This document shows positions 14,858 to 16,902 of a DNA stretch of 16,902 nt, piece after piece. Source of the DNA: UBA4951 sp963652335 (GTDB lineage: Bacteria > Bacillota_I > Bacilli_A > RFN20 > CAG-826); NCBI GenBank assembly GCA_963652335.1, contig CAVJSS010000016.1:1-16902 (forward strand), given 5' to 3'. Under the pieces are notes generated by a model that saw only the letters and a list, made by a program, of their open reading frames with translations, had not been told where the DNA came from and made no database searches. Within the stretch, counting starts at the first letter, position 1; each line of letters opens with the position of its first letter. Both the position numbers and the translations under genes were made by a program.

Positions 14858-16060
14858 TTATTGAGCTCTAGGCCTTAAGGACCTGAAACACATCCATAAG
14901 ATACGGACGCCGAAGATGATCAAGAAGGCCAACGAAGCGAATTTGGTGATCCAAAAACCAAAGGCCAAAGCAAGTATGGCTGGGGACATCGAAGCCCAAT
15001 AAGCGGTCTTCTGGGAATTCCAGAAAGTGAATTCCGTGCTGTATGGATTCGATTTGCCACGGGTGATTATAAAGATCATCAAGCCCATGAAGAAGACGAC
15101 TCCGACATAGATAGCAAGCCAGATGCCGAATTGGGACCACATGTTATAGACCCTGGTGGAATTCCAGCCATCGTTGAACAAGGTAGACCAAGACGCTTTG
15201 ACGGCATCCAAATATTTTTGGTAGTTGGCTTCGGTTATGGCGGAACGTGGGACTTCATATCCTTCGCCATGGGAATTCTCTTTTACGAAGTTGCGGAGGT
15301 TGACGCTATATCCTTCGTATTTGAAGACCTTGTAGTAAGCTGCTTTGCTGACATCTCTTCCAGATGGGGATTTGATCAATGAATAGCAATCCTTTCCTAA
15401 GAACAGCGTCGTGGTGGAATAAGGATTGGCAAGGGCTGGCGTTGGCTCAGTCCCTTTCAAGATTGCGATTTCGCCAGAATCGGTGTAGCCGTCCGAATTT
15501 CCGAATATCGTGTTGGTGAAGGCGCTAGATTCCAAGTCTGAGAGGTTATAGACGATCAAATCGCACAATGTGACTTCTTTGACCATCGGAGTGGATGGGA
15601 CTTGGACTTCCGAAGAGCTTGAATCCAAACTTGTTTCGGTCTGCATGATTGTTTGTTTGACGGTGTAGGTATGAGTGTAGATATGATATCCGCCTACCGA
15701 TGGGAAAGTCGCATTCCATTTGTCATTATCCAATTCGATTTTGCCTGTATCGGCGTTGAAGACGACATCGATGTCTTTCTCGTCAAGGGTTTCGGAGAAG
15801 CTGACCAAACCATTGACCAACCCGCCGGAAGGGGTGCTTAGGATATCGGAGCCACTAAGCTTGGAATAATTGACCAAGGTTGGGATGGAAGCCACAAAGA
15901 CCGACAAAACGCCAGCCAAAACGGCCCCATACCATTTCTTCTTGCCTAATTTGACAGCCGAATCGTTGCTGACTAAAGCAGAGAGGCCAAGTTTTATTTC
16001 CTGCCAAGCCTTAGAATCTTTCTTTTTCTTTTTCGTATTTACTTTTTTCGCAGTTGCCAT
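14858..16060 (-). CDS. Membrane protein with a large extracytoplasmic domain, function unknown
   Basis: I take the start at 16060 (MATAKK), giving 400 aa; a start at 16096 would add 12 residues but sits in the predicted promoter. The N-terminus is very Lys-rich (5-18, cytoplasmic), then a first membrane helix (about 44-63), a large domain outside (about 65-308) with alternating strands and Ser/Thr patches, and three C-terminal hydrophobic segments (about 312-333, 354-371 and 374-392). The layout, one helix, an outside domain and a C-terminal helix bundle, recalls the DUF1189 (YvdJ-like) proteins of Firmicutes, but I cannot confirm that by motif. It lies downstream of and in the same direction as the AcsB-like gene, separated by 132 bp that contain a candidate promoter and a perfect dyad. 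The ribosome site is weak (GAAAG). Confidence 0.75.
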   Translation of the reverse strand: MATAKKVNTKKKKKDSKAWQEIKLGLSALVSNDSAVKLGKKKWYGAVLAGVLSVFVASIPTLVNYSKLSGSDILSTPSGGLVNGLVSFSETLDEKDIDVVFNADTGKIELDNDKWNATFPSVGGYHIYTHTYTVKQTIMQTETSLDSSSSEVQVPSTPMVKEVTLCDLIVYNLSDLESSAFTNTIFGNSDGYTDSGEIAILKGTEPTPALANPYSTTTLFLGKDCYSLIKSPSGRDVSKAAYYKVFKYEGYSVNLRNFVKENSHGEGYEVPRSAITEANYQKYLDAVKASWSTLFNDGWNSTRVYNMWSQFGIWLAIYVGVVFFMGLMIFIITRGKSNPYSTEFTFWNSQKTAYWASMSPAILALAFGFWITKFASLAFLIIFGVRILWMCFRSLRPRAQ

Positions 16061-16086
16061 AATCAAATCTTTCAAAAATCTATGTA

Positions 16087-16115
16087 AGGTTAGCACATTA
16101 ACTTGATTTATCCAA
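16087..16115 (-). promoter_or_regulatory. Candidate promoter of the 400-aa membrane protein gene
   Basis: On the minus strand TTGGAT (about 16110-16115) and TAACCT (16087-16092) are separated by 17 bp, and TGC precedes the latter, giving an extended -10. Transcription would begin near 16080, about 20 nt before the ATG at 16060. Confidence 0.4.
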
Positions 16116-16119
16116 AGAA

Positions 16120-16136
16120 AACATACTAGGTATGTT
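16120..16136. promoter_or_regulatory. 17-bp perfect dyad, candidate operator or weak terminator
   Basis: AACATAC (16120-16126) and GTATGTT (16130-16136) form a perfect inverted repeat with a 3-bp centre. It sits just upstream of the predicted promoter of the membrane protein gene, fitting an operator. On the minus strand it is followed by TTTCTTT, so a weak terminator of the upstream AcsB-like gene is the alternative. Confidence 0.45.
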
Positions 16137-16192
16137 ATTGCTCAACTCTTTTCAACGGTTCCAAGAAAAAGAAAAGCCTAATGACCGGCAAT

Positions 16193-16864
16193 CTATTTTC
16201 GAGGGAATTCTTCTATGCAAAGGGTTTCCACTTCTTCGCAGACCTTTTGCAATGAACAAAAATGGCAATCCATTTTGACTTTGCTTAAAAGGTGATCCAA
16301 CGCTTTGGTTATATCCTCGGCTTTGTTTAAGATTTGGCTTAGGCTATCAAAATCGAAATTTGGATCGGAAATGAATATGATCTTGGCTCTTTTTACTTGT
16401 TTTAGGTTTTCGAAAGGCTCAATGAATCGCTTTCCTATGTCTTTGAAACTTATTCCGTTTTCATAAGCCTTTTTGCTTATCACGATGGACTCTTTCAAAG
16501 CGATTGGAGAGATTCTAAACATCATTCCATCTAGGGAAACGTGATAACGGACATAGTCTATTTTTCTGATTGAAGAATAAATATCTTTACCTTCTCCCAT
16601 CTCCTTATCGTCAACTTCTATCAAAGCGATCCTCGCATATGGCGAATCTGCTTTGAGAGAAGAAATATCCGGCCCATAGACCAATATGTCTCCATCATTT
16701 AGAAGATTAGGATCGGAAGTGATCAACGTTCCAGATATCCCTTTGTTTGCTGCGCCCAACTCCAATCTTGAATCAGATCGGAAAACAAGTTGGTTCGGGT
16801 CTCCTTTTTCCCAAAGGGAATCCAAAGGCAAGGAAAGATGCTTTTCATCTAGATATTGGTGCAA
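16193..16864 (-). CDS. Stand-alone acetyl-CoA synthase (AcsB) middle-domain-like protein
   Basis: The 223-aa protein resembles the region of the AcsB subunit before its A-cluster (near residues 310-510 of the Moorella enzyme). Matching stretches in order are SDSRLELGAA (30-39), DGDILVYGPDIS (57-68), a KIDYVRYHVS region (101-110), KKAYENGISFKDIGK (131-145) and KRAKIIFISDP (158-168). It ends in Cys200-x2-Cys203-x5-Cys209-x6-Cys216, a shortened version of the Cys set that holds the [4Fe-4S] cube in AcsB. The nickel-binding Cys-Gly-Cys and the rest of the enzyme are missing, so it cannot be a complete acetyl-CoA synthase; an Fe-S or protein-binding role is inferred. The reading frame opens with TTG (16864) after an in-frame TAA, with no ribosome site, so the start is uncertain. 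The alignment is from memory. Confidence 0.65.
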   Translation of the reverse strand: MHQYLDEKHLSLPLDSLWEKGDPNQLVFRSDSRLELGAANKGISGTLITSDPNLLNDGDILVYGPDISSLKADSPYARIALIEVDDKEMGEGKDIYSSIRKIDYVRYHVSLDGMMFRISPIALKESIVISKKAYENGISFKDIGKRFIEPFENLKQVKRAKIIFISDPNFDFDSLSQILNKAEDITKALDHLLSKVKMDCHFCSLQKVCEEVETLCIEEFPRK

Positions 16865-16883
16865 ATAAGGGATGACTTATACG

Positions 16884-16892
16884 TGGTATAAT
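16884..16892 (+). promoter_or_regulatory. Extended -10 promoter for a gene right of the window
   Basis: TGGTATAAT at 16884-16892 is a perfect extended -10 element pointing out of the window, with expected transcription start at 16898-16899. The target gene is not visible. It is divergent from the AcsB-like gene. Confidence 0.5.
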
Positions 16893-16902
16893 GCTTCAGC
16901 CA

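Noticed and set aside
16193..16300. Cas4-like nuclease suggested by the C-terminal Cys cluster
   Set aside because: No RecB-type nuclease motifs precede the cysteines, there is no cas gene or repeat array nearby, and the upstream sequence fits AcsB much better.
1..16902. Recoding of TGA to Trp as in Mycoplasma
   Set aside because: rplI, walJ, dnaB-context genes and the 3300 lipoprotein end properly at TGA or TAA, and Trp is encoded by TGG throughout.

Overview
The window reads as chromosomal DNA from a Firmicutes-type bacterium. The closest guess is an uncultured, probably gut-associated member of the Bacilli/Mollicutes-related lineages. The reasons are the block gdpP-rplI-dnaB-walJ-rlmH, short lipoprotein signal peptides ending in a lipobox Cys, AAGGAG-type ribosome sites, and many compact U-tailed terminators. 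TGA is a normal stop codon and Trp is TGG, so this is not the Mycoplasma code. The lineage is inferred from gene order and style, not from a marker comparison.

Layout. Positions 1-692 carry a terminator from an upstream gene and then about 640 bp of apparently decayed sequence. Positions 693-2351 hold a small lipoprotein with a Big_3-like Ig domain and a GT4 glycosyltransferase resembling diacylglycerol glucosyltransferases. Position 2395-3201 (minus) is a YugP-family membrane protein whose HExxH zinc motif is gone. Then come a lipoprotein of unknown function (3300-4124), a minus-strand pair of a single-pass acidic protein and an MscS channel (4159-5508), a membrane-anchored PI-PLC-like phosphodiesterase (5628-6614), and a minus-strand 5'-nucleotidase-family lipoprotein (6647-8218).

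Positions 8439-13650 form one tightly packed plus-strand operon: gdpP (c-di-AMP phosphodiesterase), rplI (ribosomal protein L9), dnaB (replicative helicase), walJ (MBL-fold hydrolase) and rlmH (23S rRNA methyltransferase). Gaps are 1-3 bp or the genes overlap. A convergent HAD phosphatase abuts rlmH with no intergenic base. After it lie a small orphan protein (14493-14831), a 400-aa membrane protein (14858-16060, minus), and at the right edge a 223-aa protein that looks like an isolated middle domain of acetyl-CoA synthase (AcsB) with a compact four-Cys tail.

Taken together, the first two thirds is mostly cell-envelope biology (glycolipid synthesis, lipoproteins, mechanosensing, surface phosphoesterases), followed by a conserved core information-processing operon. 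The points most worth checking are the catalytically dead YugP homologue, the orphan AcsB-like domain, and two genes (PI-PLC and gdpP) whose -10 boxes sit exactly six bases before the ATG, which predicts leaderless mRNAs. I found no CRISPR array, transposase, tRNA or rRNA.
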